Of a DNA stretch of 64,000 nt, positions 1 through 7,948 are shown one piece after another. Within the stretch, counting starts at the first letter, position 1. Each line of letters starts with the position of its first letter. A model generated the notes under the pieces. The model was not told the DNA's origin, searched no databases, and saw only the letters and a program-made list of their open reading frames with translations. The position numbers and the translations under genes are program-made. Source of the DNA: an uncultured Bacilli bacterium (GTDB taxonomy: Bacteria; Bacillota_I; Bacilli_A; RF39; UBA660); NCBI GenBank assembly GCA_934096705.1, contig CAKOMR010000002.1, positions 80,916 through 144,915 on the forward strand, written 5' to 3'.

Positions 1-2
1 TA

Positions 3-110
3 TTTATATACATTCTTATTGTATTATTAGTAATTATAGCTGCATTTTGGGCTGTTAAACAAATAACAATTAATACACAAGTTGCAAAAGATATAAGTTA
101 TAAGGAGTAA
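3..110 (+). CDS. C-terminal end of an unidentified membrane protein (partial)
   Basis: The frame is open from the left window edge to TAA at 108-110. It encodes a run of about 18 hydrophobic residues (VLLVIIAAFW within it) followed by a short polar tail ending in DISYKE. This looks like a last transmembrane helix plus a cytoplasmic tail. The stop lies 3 bases before the pgsA start, and its last codons hold the AAGGAG ribosome binding site of pgsA, so the two are probably one operon. Family unknown because the rest is outside the window. Confidence 0.6.
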   Translation, partial: FIYILIVLLVIIAAFWAVKQITINTQVAKDISYKE

Positions 111-113
111 AAA

Positions 114-719
114 ATGAATTTACCAAATAAATTAACTATTTCAAGAATAGTACTAGCATTTATAATATTGGTTATGTTATGTTTGCCTTGGCATGCAATG
201 GGTTTTAACTGGCCAGTATATTTATTTCATGGTGTAACGTTTAATTTAAAATATATTATAGCAGGAGTACTTTTCTTAATTGCCTCAGTGACAGATAAAC
301 TTGATGGTTACATTGCAAGAAAATATAATATGGTTACTGATTTTGGAAAAATGGCTGATGCAATAGCAGATAAAATATTAGTTAATGGAGTACTTATTAT
401 TTTAGCTTATGATAGAATTATACCTTTAGTAATACCAGTGGTAATTATTACACGTGATATAATCACTGACACTTGCAAAATGATTTCAGGAAATAAAGGG
501 AAAGTTGTTGCAGCATCAAGTATGGGAAAAATTAAAACTGCTTTTATGATGGTTGGCTTAACACTTACTTTCTTTAATAATTTCCCTTGTGAATTCTTTC
601 ATTTTCCACTTTCAAAATTATGTTTAATTATTGCTACAATATTTAGTGTAATAAGTGGTTGTCAATATTATTATAAAACAAGAGAATTTGTTATTCCAAA
701 AGATGAAAAGAAAAAATAA
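114..719 (+). CDS. pgsA: CDP-diacylglycerol-glycerol-3-phosphate 3-phosphatidyltransferase
   Basis: Membrane enzyme of phosphatidylglycerol synthesis: it moves the phosphatidyl group from CDP-diacylglycerol to glycerol-3-phosphate. The CDP-alcohol phosphatidyltransferase signature DGx2ARx8Gx3Dx3D is complete (D64, G65, A68, R69, G78, D82, D86). The 201-residue length and several hydrophobic segments fit the family. ATG follows an AAGGAG site at 102-107. It ends in its own intrinsic terminator and is probably co-transcribed with the truncated membrane gene before it. Confidence 0.95.
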   Translation: MNLPNKLTISRIVLAFIILVMLCLPWHAMGFNWPVYLFHGVTFNLKYIIAGVLFLIASVTDKLDGYIARKYNMVTDFGKMADAIADKILVNGVLIILAYDRIIPLVIPVVIITRDIITDTCKMISGNKGKVVAASSMGKIKTAFMMVGLTLTFFNNFPCEFFHFPLSKLCLIIATIFSVISGCQYYYKTREFVIPKDEKKK

Positions 720-738
720 AGTGTTTTCATCTTTTTTT
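701..738 (+). terminator. Intrinsic terminator of pgsA
   Basis: AGATGAAAA at 701-709 pairs with TTTTCATCT at 724-732, followed by a T run. The left arm lies inside the last pgsA codons. Confidence 0.8.
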
Positions 739-796
739 GTGCCCAAACAACATATTTTATTTCGAATAATATAAAGTAAAAGGAGGATTACCTATA

Positions 797-1051
797 ATGA
801 ATTGTGAAAAAAGACCTGCAATGGAAGAAATGGGTAAAGTAGAAAATATGATGGGACAAATGTGTGAACCAATTTACGAATGTCCTGAAGAAAGGGTTTG
901 CCACAGATATATTTGTTACGAAGTACCACACATTAAACCATGCAACACAAGAATAATTAATCATCATATTTATAAACATACATTTACACCATGTAATACT
1001 TGCTGTGAAGAAAATGTAGTCGAAAATATTTATGATAGAAAATGTTGTTAA
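797..1051 (+). CDS. CotD-like cysteine/histidine-rich spore coat protein
   Basis: An 84-residue protein with 12 cysteines and many histidines and no membrane segment. Its centre (VPHIKPCNTRIINHHIYKH, then FTP) matches the layout of the Bacillus inner coat protein CotD, which has a VPHIHPxHTT core followed by His/Tyr repeats and HYFPHT. The CotD family is small, poorly conserved and built into the spore coat, where disulfides are thought to crosslink it. A very strong AAAGGAGG site precedes ATG 797, and the gene has its own terminator, so it is a monocistronic unit. Family assignment is by motif reading only; a general cysteine-rich metal-binding protein is the alternative. Confidence 0.6.
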   Translation: MNCEKRPAMEEMGKVENMMGQMCEPIYECPEERVCHRYICYEVPHIKPCNTRIINHHIYKHTFTPCNTCCEENVVENIYDRKCC

Positions 1052-1052
1052 T

Positions 1053-1078
1053 AAAAGTTCTTAATTGAACTTTTTTAT
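1053..1078 (+). terminator. Intrinsic terminator after the CotD-like gene
   Basis: AAAAGTTC at 1053-1060, loop TTAATT, GAACTTTT at 1067-1074, then T-rich sequence. Confidence 0.85.
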
Positions 1079-1093
1079 TTATGTTGTTATAAT
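1065..1093 (+). promoter_or_regulatory. Sigma-A promoter whose -35 lies inside the preceding terminator
   Basis: TTGAAC at 1065-1070, 17 bases, then extended -10 TGTTATAAT at 1085-1093. Transcription would begin near 1100, just before the GGAG site of the gene at 1111. Confidence 0.65.
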
Positions 1094-1110
1094 GTTTTTA
1101 TGGAGTAATT

Positions 1111-1518
1111 ATGATAATTGAATATCTTGTGCATTTAAATAATGATTCGTTTATTGTAAGTTTTGATACGCAGTATGTTATAAAAGAAAATGCTTATATT
1201 GTATTTAAAAAAAGTAAAAAAATATTTGAAACTAGTCAGATTAATAGGCTTTGTAAATTTATTGAAGATGCTTTTAATGTTGAGGCCTTTAATGATTTGC
1301 TTAAAAAAACTCATGGTATATATGAGCTTTCTAGTGTACTATATATTTATTCATATTTTAATGAAATAAATTCAATTACTGCATGTTATAATGATACAAA
1401 AACAATTTATAAAAAAGAATATATTGATAACATTATAGAAAAACTCGATATTAAAGTTAAAAATTTATATCCGAAAGATATTAACGATGAAACTACTTGG
1501 AAAAAAATGGAGGGTTAA
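1111..1518 (+). CDS. Hypothetical protein (135 aa)
   Basis: Not recognised. A soluble, lysine- and aromatic-rich protein of 135 residues without signal peptide or membrane segment. It begins at ATG 1111 after GGAG (1101-1104), and its end carries the GGAGGG binding site of the HD/kinase gene, whose ATG follows the stop by one base. The close spacing and the promoter at 1065-1093 make it the first gene of an operon with the HD/kinase and methyltransferase genes. No motif suggests an activity. Confidence 0.6.
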   Translation: MIIEYLVHLNNDSFIVSFDTQYVIKENAYIVFKKSKKIFETSQINRLCKFIEDAFNVEAFNDLLKKTHGIYELSSVLYIYSYFNEINSITACYNDTKTIYKKEYIDNIIEKLDIKVKNLYPKDINDETTWKKMEG

Positions 1519-1519
1519 T

Positions 1520-2875
1520 ATGAAAGTAACAGAAAAAGCAAAAAAATTTGCAATAATGGCTCATTTTGGACAAGTTAGAAAAAGTGAAAAAGATAAGCCA
1601 ATGATTATTCATCCAATAGATGTAGCATACATATTAAAAAAATATGGATTTGATGATAACGTTATTGCTGCGGGATACTTACATGATGTTATCGAAGATA
1701 CCAAATATACAAAAAATGACATTTATAATAATTTTGGTGAAGATATATTATCTTTAGTTATGGGAGATACAGAAAAAGATAAAAGTTTAAGCTGGGAAGA
1801 ACGAAAAGAAGTTACTATTGAAGAAGTAAAAAAACTTGATTTAAGACATAAAGCTATTGTTTGTGCCGATAAAATAAGTAATCTTGAGGATTTGATTATT
1901 TGTTTTCAAAAATTTGGCAAAAAGTCTTTTTCTTGTTTCAAAAGAGGCTATGAAAAACAAAAATGGTATTATGAAAGCATATACGAAAGTTTGATTTATA
2001 ATGAAGATGAGAATATGCCAATGTTTGTATTTTTAAAAAATTTAATTAATGAAGCTTTTACTTTAGAGGAAAATAATTTTGCCAAAGATGAAATATTTAA
2101 AGGAAAACAAAAAGAATATAAAAAACTTAAAAATTTACATTTTAGAAAAGTTGAAATAATGAAATTAAAAAGATTATTTGATTTACCTACATATGTAATA
2201 GAGTTTACAGGTACTCCGCGTACAGGCAAAACAACTCTTATTAATAATTTAAAAGATTTTTTTAAAAAGGGTGGTTTTGAAGTTTCTGTTTTAGAGGAGT
2301 TTACTACATCTGAAAAATATAAAAAAGAAATATTTCCACTTTTAAAAGATAAGTATAAAAATATTGTAAATATAGAAATACCTAAATATGTAAGATGTCA
2401 ACTTGAAGATGCTCTAAAAGAAAATAGTGATATTATTATTGTTGACCGAAGCCTATTTGATAGACTTATTTGGGTAGAAAGATTACATATTAAAAATGGT
2501 ATGAATGACCAAGAATATAATGATTTTTTTGAAGATTATACTAAAGTTATTCAAAAAGAAATAAATTCAATAATTGCAACATATACAGATAGTTTAACGT
2601 CATTAAAAAGAGATTATAATGCAAATTTATCACTTGAAAAAAGAAATTTTTTGAATATGGAAAATGTTAATGAATATAATGAAGCTTTATTAAATGTGAA
2701 AACTATAGCAGAAAGTAAGAATATTAATATTGATTTATTTGATACAACATTTAAAAGTGAAAGAACTATTTCAATAAATGTTGCTGATAAATTATTAACA
2801 CAAATGAGAGAATTTTATTTAAATAAAATAAAAATATATTTAGAAGGAAGTGAGGAGAAATATGATAAAATCTAA
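1520..2875 (+). CDS. HD-domain phosphohydrolase fused to a P-loop nucleotide kinase
   Basis: Two-domain protein of 451 residues. Residues 1-190 form an HD domain of the RelA/SpoT-MESH1 type: H15, R20, an IHP motif and LHDVIEDT with the HD pair at 55-56. Such domains hydrolyse guanosine polyphosphates or related nucleotides. From about residue 225 there is a P-loop domain with a clear Walker A (GTPRTGKTT, 231-239) and a later DRSLFDR motif, as in deoxynucleoside or thymidylate kinases. The start at 1520 was chosen because GGAGGG at 1509-1514 sits well before it; an upstream in-frame ATG (1487) lies inside the previous gene. Substrates are unknown. The following methyltransferase gene overlaps it by 14 bases, so translation is likely coupled. 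Confidence 0.8.
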   Translation: MKVTEKAKKFAIMAHFGQVRKSEKDKPMIIHPIDVAYILKKYGFDDNVIAAGYLHDVIEDTKYTKNDIYNNFGEDILSLVMGDTEKDKSLSWEERKEVTIEEVKKLDLRHKAIVCADKISNLEDLIICFQKFGKKSFSCFKRGYEKQKWYYESIYESLIYNEDENMPMFVFLKNLINEAFTLEENNFAKDEIFKGKQKEYKKLKNLHFRKVEIMKLKRLFDLPTYVIEFTGTPRTGKTTLINNLKDFFKKGGFEVSVLEEFTTSEKYKKEIFPLLKDKYKNIVNIEIPKYVRCQLEDALKENSDIIIVDRSLFDRLIWVERLHIKNGMNDQEYNDFFEDYTKVIQKEINSIIATYTDSLTSLKRDYNANLSLEKRNFLNMENVNEYNEALLNVKTIAESKNINIDLFDTTFKSERTISINVADKLLTQMREFYLNKIKIYLEGSEEKYDKI

Positions 2876-3527
2876 AGGTTGGAATTGGGAAATTGTAAAT
2901 AATGATAAAAATAATATTTGGAGAATACCTAGTATTGAATCTTATTATTTAGTTAATAGATGGCTAAGTATGGGTTTTAAGGATTTTCTTGATTTGGGAT
3001 GTGGCTTAGGAAGACATACTGTTTTATTTGCTTCAAATGAATTTAATGTATATGCATTTGATATAAGTGAAAATGCTATTGAAAGAACAAAAAATTGGAT
3101 TGATGAACTTAATTTAAAAGCTAGTTATAAGCATGGAGATATGGTTTGTCTGCCTTATGAAAATGATAGCTTTGATTGTATTTTGTGTAGAAATGTTATA
3201 TCTCACCAGGATACTGAAGGAGTAAAAAAAATAATTTTAGAATTAAAAAGAGTGCTAAGAAATGGTGGAGAATGTTATTTAACTTTAGGCTCAAAAGAGA
3301 CATGGGGCTTTAAACAAGAAGACTGGCCTTTGGTAGATGAAAATACAAGACTTAGGATGGAAGAGGGTCCAGAGTATAAAGTACCTCATTTTTATGCAGA
3401 TTATAATTTGATAAAAGAATTATTTAAAGATTTTAAGATTGAATTTATTAATCATATTGAAGATTTTTATGAATCAAATGGTAAAACGTATTCTTCGTTT
3501 CATTATCATGTTTTAATAAAAAAGTAA
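2862..3527 (+). CDS. Class I SAM-dependent methyltransferase
   Basis: A 221-residue Rossmann-fold methyltransferase. Motif I (DLGCGLGRH, about 44-52) binds S-adenosylmethionine, followed by an acidic strand end (AFDIS) and motif IV around CRNVISHQ. It resembles the broad UbiE/TehB-like group, so the substrate cannot be told; small molecules are as likely as nucleic acid. ATG 2862 has AGGAG at 2853-2857; an upstream GTG (2850) is less well placed. It overlaps the HD/kinase gene by 14 bases and ends at a clear terminator, closing this operon. Confidence 0.85.
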   Translation: MIKSKGWNWEIVNNDKNNIWRIPSIESYYLVNRWLSMGFKDFLDLGCGLGRHTVLFASNEFNVYAFDISENAIERTKNWIDELNLKASYKHGDMVCLPYENDSFDCILCRNVISHQDTEGVKKIILELKRVLRNGGECYLTLGSKETWGFKQEDWPLVDENTRLRMEEGPEYKVPHFYADYNLIKELFKDFKIEFINHIEDFYESNGKTYSSFHYHVLIKK

Positions 3528-3530
3528 TTT

Positions 3531-3557
3531 GAATAAGATTTTCTTATTCTTTTTTTA
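3531..3557 (+). terminator. Intrinsic terminator after the methyltransferase gene
   Basis: GAATAAGA at 3531-3538, three-base loop, TCTTATTC at 3542-3549, then a run of T. Confidence 0.85.
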
Positions 3558-3570
3558 TTGATAAAAATAA

Positions 3571-3579
3571 TGATATAAT
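3571..3579 (+). promoter_or_regulatory. Extended -10 promoter element (TGATATAAT)
   Basis: TG-A-TATAAT lies 16 bases before ATG 3596, with the GAGGGTG ribosome site between them. No good -35 is visible, as expected for an extended -10 promoter. The leader would be only about 10 bases. Confidence 0.5.
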
Positions 3580-3595
3580 ATAGAGGGTGAACATT

Positions 3596-3994
3596 ATGAA
3601 AAAAGAAATTAATGTAGTAGCAGCTTTAATTATAAAGAATAATAAAGCTTTAATAGCTAAAAGATCAACACATAAAGATGGTTTTAATCAATGGGAGTTT
3701 CCTGGGGGTAAGGTTGAAGAAAATGAAACCGACTATGAAGCTATTGAAAGGGAAATAAGAGAAGAATTTAATGTTGAAGTTAAAGCAATTTCTTTTGTAA
3801 CAAATAGTTTTTATAAATATCCACATAATGATGTAAATTTAAAACTATATGAATGTAAATATATTTCAGGCACATTTACACTTAATGTGCATAGTGCGTT
3901 TGCATGGGTAGATATTAAAGATCTATTAAATTATGACTTTGCTCCTGCGGATGAAATTTTAGCAAAGTATGTTGTTGATAAATATAATAAATAA
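3596..3994 (+). CDS. Nudix hydrolase, MutT type
   Basis: A 132-residue protein, almost all Nudix domain. The Nudix box GX5EX7REUXEEX2GU is complete from G38 (REIREE at 52-57). The sequence before it (ALIAKRSTHKDGFNQWEFPGG) is typical of MutT-like (deoxy)nucleoside triphosphate pyrophosphatases, which remove oxidised nucleotides such as 8-oxo-dGTP. ATG 3596 follows GAGGGTG; a GTG nine bases upstream overlaps that site and was rejected. The CDF transporter gene starts 8 bases after its stop, so the two are probably co-transcribed. Confidence 0.85.
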   Translation: MKKEINVVAALIIKNNKALIAKRSTHKDGFNQWEFPGGKVEENETDYEAIEREIREEFNVEVKAISFVTNSFYKYPHNDVNLKLYECKYISGTFTLNVHSAFAWVDIKDLLNYDFAPADEILAKYVVDKYNK

Positions 3995-4002
3995 GAGGGC
4001 AT

Positions 4003-4881
4003 ATGAATAAGAAAATTGAATACAGTAAAAAAGTAAGTTTGGTAGGCCTTATTGGCAATATCTTTCTTTTATCAATAAAATCTTTAGTGGCATTTTCAAG
4101 TAATAGTCAATCTCTTATCGCAGACACATTTAACAGTGCTGGTGATATATTGTCATCTTTTATGACATATGTTGGTAGTAAAATTAGTTCGAAGAAGCCT
4201 GATGAAGATCATAATTTAGGACATGGAAAAGCAGAGTATATATATAGTCTTTTAGTAAGTATTATTATGATATTATTTTGTGTAAATGTTATAAAAAACT
4301 CCATTTTATCGATAATATTTAATGAAAAATTAAACTATTCTTTTACATTAATTGTCATTTGTATTATTACTATATTAGTTAAGTTTGTATTATTTTTATA
4401 TTCTCATTTACTTTACAAAAAAAGTAAAAGTATATTAATTAAAACTTCATGTATAGATCATAGAAATGATATGTTAATAACGCTTACAACATTAATATCA
4501 ATTCTACTTTCCCATAATAACGTGATGTATATTGATTCAATTGTGGGTATTTTAATAAGCATTTGGATAATGTATGTAGCAGTAAAATTATTTATTGAAA
4601 GTTATAATGTTCTTATGGATAAAAGTTTAAATGATGAAACGAAAGATAAAGTAATTAACATAGTTCATAAATATAATGACATAAAAGGTATAAGACATTT
4701 TAATTCCACTCCAGTAGGATACAAATACCAAATATCATTTACAATATTTGTCGATGGGAATATGTCAACATTTAAAAGTCACGAAATTGCAAATAAATTA
4801 GAAAAAGAAATTATTACAAATGTTCCAGAGATATATTTGACGGTAATACATGTTAATCCAATAAAGGAGAAAAGAAAATGA
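4003..4881 (+). CDS. Cation diffusion facilitator (CDF) metal efflux transporter
   Basis: A 292-residue membrane protein of the CDF family, which exports divalent metals (Zn, Fe, Mn or Co) in exchange for protons. Visible marks are ADTFNSAGDILSS in helix 2 with the metal-site Asp, the DEDHNLGHGKAEYI stretch after it, HRNDM in helix 5 giving the second His/Asp pair, and a C-terminal cytoplasmic domain ending near VIHVNP. Length and six hydrophobic segments are normal. The metal cannot be told. Its TGA overlaps the next ATG by four bases (ATGA), which indicates translational coupling. Confidence 0.9.
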   Translation: MNKKIEYSKKVSLVGLIGNIFLLSIKSLVAFSSNSQSLIADTFNSAGDILSSFMTYVGSKISSKKPDEDHNLGHGKAEYIYSLLVSIIMILFCVNVIKNSILSIIFNEKLNYSFTLIVICIITILVKFVLFLYSHLLYKKSKSILIKTSCIDHRNDMLITLTTLISILLSHNNVMYIDSIVGILISIWIMYVAVKLFIESYNVLMDKSLNDETKDKVINIVHKYNDIKGIRHFNSTPVGYKYQISFTIFVDGNMSTFKSHEIANKLEKEIITNVPEIYLTVIHVNPIKEKRK

Positions 4882-5102
4882 AACTAATTCATGTTATCAA
4901 TATGTTATTAAAAGAAATTAATTCTAAAATACCGGATAATAATAAAAAAGATTATTTAGATGATGAAATGGTTGTCTATAATCTTAATGATGAAGAAAAA
5001 GAACTTGTAAAAAATGGTGAATATGATCCTTGTGATTTTGATACTGAAGGACCATTTGAGGAAGATGATTATTATAATGATGACTATGACTATGATGATT
5101 AA
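4878..5102 (+). CDS. Small acidic hypothetical protein
   Basis: A 74-residue protein with a very acidic second half ending in Asp/Tyr repeats (DDYYNDDYDYDD). No family recognised. It starts inside the stop of the CDF transporter gene (ATGA overlap) with AAAGGAG before it, and ends at a strong terminator. The acidic tail could bind metal, which would fit its position behind a metal exporter, but this is inference only. Confidence 0.6.
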   Translation: MKLIHVINMLLKEINSKIPDNNKKDYLDDEMVVYNLNDEEKELVKNGEYDPCDFDTEGPFEEDDYYNDDYDYDD

Positions 5103-5129
5103 GTTTAACGAATTGTTAAACTTTTTTAA
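5101..5129 (+). terminator. Intrinsic terminator of the Nudix-CDF operon
   Basis: AAGTTTAAC at 5101-5109, loop GAATT, GTTAAACTT at 5115-5123, then T run. Confidence 0.88.
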
Positions 5130-5167
5130 TATAAAATTTATTTTAAATATAACCAAATTACATTTAA

Positions 5168-5176
5168 TGTTATAAT
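5168..5176 (+). promoter_or_regulatory. Extended -10 promoter element (TGTTATAAT)
   Basis: TG-T-TATAAT 28 bases before the ATG of the ASCH-Nudix gene; the -35 region is poor. Confidence 0.5.
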
Positions 5177-5204
5177 GTTTTTATAGAAGTTATTGGAGAA
5201 TATT

Positions 5205-6029
5205 ATGATTCATAGGATGAAATTAGGTAATGAACCATTTGTAGATATTAAAAATGGTGCGAAAAAAATTGAAATTAGATTAAATGATGAAAAAAGACAA
5301 AAAATAAAAATTAATGATTATTTAGAATTTACAAATGTAGAAACTTTAGAAATAATTTACGTAAAAGTAACAAACTTGTATAAATTTTCAACATTTGAAG
5401 AATTATTTAAAAAGATTGAATCGGGTAGGCAAGCAAAGGATATGTATTTATATTATTCGATTGCAGATGAGGTAAAATATGGAGTAATAGGAATAGAATT
5501 AAAATATGTCAAATCTATTGAGCAAATTATACATAATGATCAAAATTTGACTTTAAATGAAGTAACTAAAGTTGTGAGAAGGGCAAAAGTAATTATTGAA
5601 AATAGTAATGGTGAAATACTTTTATGCTTTTTAAATAACAATTATTTTCTTGTTGGAGGTCACGTAGAAAATAATGAAACTGATGAAGTAACTTTAATTC
5701 GAGAAATAAAAGAAGAAACCGGAGTAACAATTAATTTTAAAGAAAATTTTCCCATAGCTAATGTAAGCTATATAAATAAAGATTATCCAGAAAAAAATAT
5801 GATAACATATACTAGTTCTAATTATTACTATATTAAATGTGATTTAATTCCTGACAAAGAAAATATTAATTTAACTCAGGAAGAATTATCCGGTAATTTT
5901 GAATTAATTTATATTCAAAAAAAAGAAATTTTAAAATTTTTAAAAAACTCTATGAAAAAATGTACCAGAAAAGGAACTTTGCACGATACTATATTTGCTA
6001 TAGAAACCTATTTTGCTATAGAAAAATAA
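5205..6029 (+). CDS. ASCH-Nudix two-domain protein
   Basis: A 274-residue fusion. Residues 1 to about 110 look like an ASCH domain (start MIHRMKLGNEPF, then IKNGAKKIEIRLND and INDYLEFTN), a PUA-related fold that binds RNA or modified nucleosides. From about residue 125 there is a Nudix hydrolase with GGHVENNETDEVTLIREIKE and ETGV, matching the Nudix box. The pairing suggests recognition and hydrolysis of a modified nucleotide, but no substrate can be assigned. ATG 5205 was preferred because GGAG at 5195-5198 precedes it; a TTG at 5193 overlaps that site. The gene stands alone with an extended -10 upstream. Confidence 0.75.
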   Translation: MIHRMKLGNEPFVDIKNGAKKIEIRLNDEKRQKIKINDYLEFTNVETLEIIYVKVTNLYKFSTFEELFKKIESGRQAKDMYLYYSIADEVKYGVIGIELKYVKSIEQIIHNDQNLTLNEVTKVVRRAKVIIENSNGEILLCFLNNNYFLVGGHVENNETDEVTLIREIKEETGVTINFKENFPIANVSYINKDYPEKNMITYTSSNYYYIKCDLIPDKENINLTQEELSGNFELIYIQKKEILKFLKNSMKKCTRKGTLHDTIFAIETYFAIEK

Positions 6030-6030
6030 T

Positions 6031-6060
6031 TTTACATAAGTGTTTATAACGTGCTATAAT
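6031..6060 (+). promoter_or_regulatory. Sigma-A promoter
   Basis: TTTACA at 6031-6036, 18 bases, TATAAT at 6055-6060 with TG at 6052-6053. It drives the gene at 6077. Confidence 0.65.
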
Positions 6061-6076
6061 TAGTACGGGTGTATTT

Positions 6077-7066
6077 ATGAAAAAAGTAAGCATAATGTAT
6101 GAAGATTTTTTGAAAGAAAAAACTAAGCAAGATATTATAGATTATCTTAATTTTTTTAACATAAAATATAGACATAATGGTTCTAAGGACAATTTAGAAA
6201 GAATTTTATTTAATAGTCTTGAGGAAATAGTAAGATATTCATTTAATTTGTTTCAGAATGATGAACTTGCAAATATAAAATTAGTTATTAAAAATTCTGG
6301 CTATGTAAAAATTAAAGCAAATTATTTATTACAATATTTTTTAGATAATTTATCACGATTTGGACTTGTTAAAGTGATTAGTGATAAAGAATATCTTATG
6401 CCAAAAGAAGTAGTTAAATATTTTAAATTATGTTTGAAAGATAAACAAATTCTAAAAAATGTAAAACAAAATACAAAAGAGTATAATTTACTTTTAGGCA
6501 TAGTAAACACATATGGAGTTTTAACATTTGAAAAATTCTATACAATTTATAGTAAATCTTTCAAATATAATGAAAAAGAATTATATGAGAAACTATTAAT
6601 TTTACAAAAATTTTATTTGGAATTTAATATTTTAACTGATAAAAATAATAAATATGTATGTAATAAATATTTTGAAAAGTTAAAAGATGTAAAAAAATAC
6701 ATTAAGAAAAAAGCTGAATATAAAGAATTTTCACAAAAAGATTTAATAAATATATATAACTTTAAGTATATGTGTAAATTTAAACCATATAAAAAACTTT
6801 TAACATTTATAAAAAAGAATTATTATTTAAATGAAAAAGATATTAAAGTTTTTCATAAATTTGTAATTATTCCATATTTAAATGATGTTCAAATTGATTG
6901 TGCAGGAATCGAAGAAAATTTATCAAGAAATATTGACAAATACTTTGAATATAAAAATGAAAAGCACAAAAATAAATTTATGGAATTAATTAAAGAAATT
7001 ATAAATTACTATCCAATGTGGAAATATTATGGGTTTAGTCAAATGGAGGTACAATGCGAAAAATAA
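6077..7066 (+). CDS. Hypothetical protein (329 aa)
   Basis: Not recognised. A soluble, lysine/tyrosine-rich, mostly helical protein. Residues 5-45 (QDIIDYLNFFNIKYRHNGSKDNLERIL) look like a small SAP- or Rho-N-like helical module. The middle (VNTYGVLTFEKFYTIYSK, ELYEKLLILQKF) resembles a winged-helix arrangement seen in some regulators. These are impressions, not assignments. A sigma-A promoter lies just upstream, and its 3' end overlaps the next gene by 13 bases. Confidence 0.6.
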   Translation: MKKVSIMYEDFLKEKTKQDIIDYLNFFNIKYRHNGSKDNLERILFNSLEEIVRYSFNLFQNDELANIKLVIKNSGYVKIKANYLLQYFLDNLSRFGLVKVISDKEYLMPKEVVKYFKLCLKDKQILKNVKQNTKEYNLLLGIVNTYGVLTFEKFYTIYSKSFKYNEKELYEKLLILQKFYLEFNILTDKNNKYVCNKYFEKLKDVKKYIKKKAEYKEFSQKDLINIYNFKYMCKFKPYKKLLTFIKKNYYLNEKDIKVFHKFVIIPYLNDVQIDCAGIEENLSRNIDKYFEYKNEKHKNKFMELIKEIINYYPMWKYYGFSQMEVQCEK

Positions 7067-7422
7067 AAAATTGGCAATTATATGCATCTTTAATAATAAT
7101 TTGTGTTTTTTCAATTTTCTATTTTGCTACCATGAATAAATACAGTTATGCATTTGCTTATGATAAAGAGAAAGAACAAAAGGCAAATCAATTGATGCTA
7201 ATTAATAAATGTGCGGAAGTTTATGCAGAAAATAATTCAAAATTATTTTCAGATAAAGATACTATATATATTACGGTCAATGATTTAGTAACTAATAATA
7301 TTTTGCCTGCAGAAGATGGAAAAGTCTATGAAGCTGGTAGCAATGTGAAGTTATTAAACGATAATAAGATAAGAATTACCTTAGTTGATGGTAAATATAC
7401 AATAAAACTACTAAATGAATAA
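7054..7422 (+). CDS. Membrane-anchored extracytoplasmic protein (122 aa)
   Basis: Residues 10-28 form one hydrophobic helix after a short basic N-terminus (MRKIKNW), so it is type II with about 90 residues outside. The outer part (NKCAEVYAENNSKLF, then DLVTNNILP and VYEAGSNVKLL) resembles the C-terminal head of type IV pilin-like proteins, but there is no prepilin peptidase site before the helix. Function unknown. It starts inside the upstream gene (13-base overlap, GGAGG at 7045), so translation is coupled. Confidence 0.55.
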   Translation: MRKIKNWQLYASLIIICVFSIFYFATMNKYSYAFAYDKEKEQKANQLMLINKCAEVYAENNSKLFSDKDTIYITVNDLVTNNILPAEDGKVYEAGSNVKLLNDNKIRITLVDGKYTIKLLNE

Positions 7423-7510
7423 AATGTAAAGTAATTGTAAAAAACAACTAAAAATATTGCAACCATTTGGTAAAATTGGGTAAGATAGTATTGTAAGGAG
7501 CTGGTACAAT

Positions 7511-7723
7511 ATGATTTATCCATCTATAGATAAATTATTAAATATAGTTGATTCAAAATACATGCTTGTTCATGTTGCTGCTAAAAGAGCTAAACAAATG
7601 CTTGAATATGGTCATTACCAAATGGACAAAAAAGAGTATGTTAATAAGAAACCTTTAGGTAGAAGTTTAGAAGAAGTTGAAAAAGGTTTAATTACTGTAA
7701 TAAGAAAAGAAAAAAAATCTTGA
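7511..7723 (+). CDS. rpoZ: DNA-directed RNA polymerase omega subunit
   Basis: A 70-residue protein with the omega layout: MIYPSIDKLL at the N-terminus, then KYMLVHVAAKRAKQM (the RxxQ-type helix that clamps beta-prime), KPLGRSLEEVEKG and a basic tail. Omega helps assemble and stabilise RNA polymerase. AAGGAG precedes the ATG. The usual neighbour gmk is absent; here the gene sits alone before tRNA-Ala. Confidence 0.92.
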   Translation: MIYPSIDKLLNIVDSKYMLVHVAAKRAKQMLEYGHYQMDKKEYVNKKPLGRSLEEVEKGLITVIRKEKKS

Positions 7724-7752
7724 TTATCTTAAAAAAGTATGATAAGATAATC
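7722..7752 (+). repeat. Inverted repeat between rpoZ and tRNA-Ala
   Basis: GATTATCTT at 7722-7730 and AAGATAATC at 7744-7752 form a perfect 9-bp stem. No T run follows, so it may be a processing or protective hairpin rather than a terminator; rpoZ and tRNA-Ala could share a transcript. Confidence 0.55.
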
Positions 7753-7761
7753 TAGTCTTAT

Positions 7762-7838
7762 GGGGAATTAGCTCAGCTGGCTAGAGCACCTGCCCTGCAC
7801 GCAGGGGGTCGCGGGTTCGAATCCCACATTCTCCACCA
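7762..7838 (+). tRNA. tRNA-Ala (TGC)
   Basis: Acceptor GGGGAAT pairs with ATTCTCC, with A73 and an encoded CCA. Anticodon stem CCTGC/GCAGG encloses loop CCTGCAC with anticodon TGC. The T arm contains GGTTCGAATCC. Length 77. Confidence 0.97.
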
Positions 7839-7851
7839 AATAAGATTTAAT

Positions 7852-7875
7852 AGTCACAATGGTGGCTTTTTTTAT
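7852..7875 (+). terminator. Terminator after tRNA-Ala
   Basis: AGTCAC at 7852-7857 pairs (one GU) with GTGGCT at 7862-7867, followed by seven T. Confidence 0.75.
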
Positions 7876-7948
7876 TTGTAAAATTATATCTTAATCATTG
7901 TAAAAAATATTTTTTTTTGCTATTCTTATATTAGAATAGGTGATAGAA

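Noticed and set aside
788..979. 63-codon minus-strand frame opposite the CotD-like gene
   Set aside because: The plus-strand frame has a perfect ribosome site, terminator and CotD-like motifs; the minus frame has none.
7722..7752. Calling the 9-bp stem after rpoZ a terminator
   Set aside because: No T run follows the stem and tRNA-Ala starts 10 bases later, so it is listed only as an inverted repeat.
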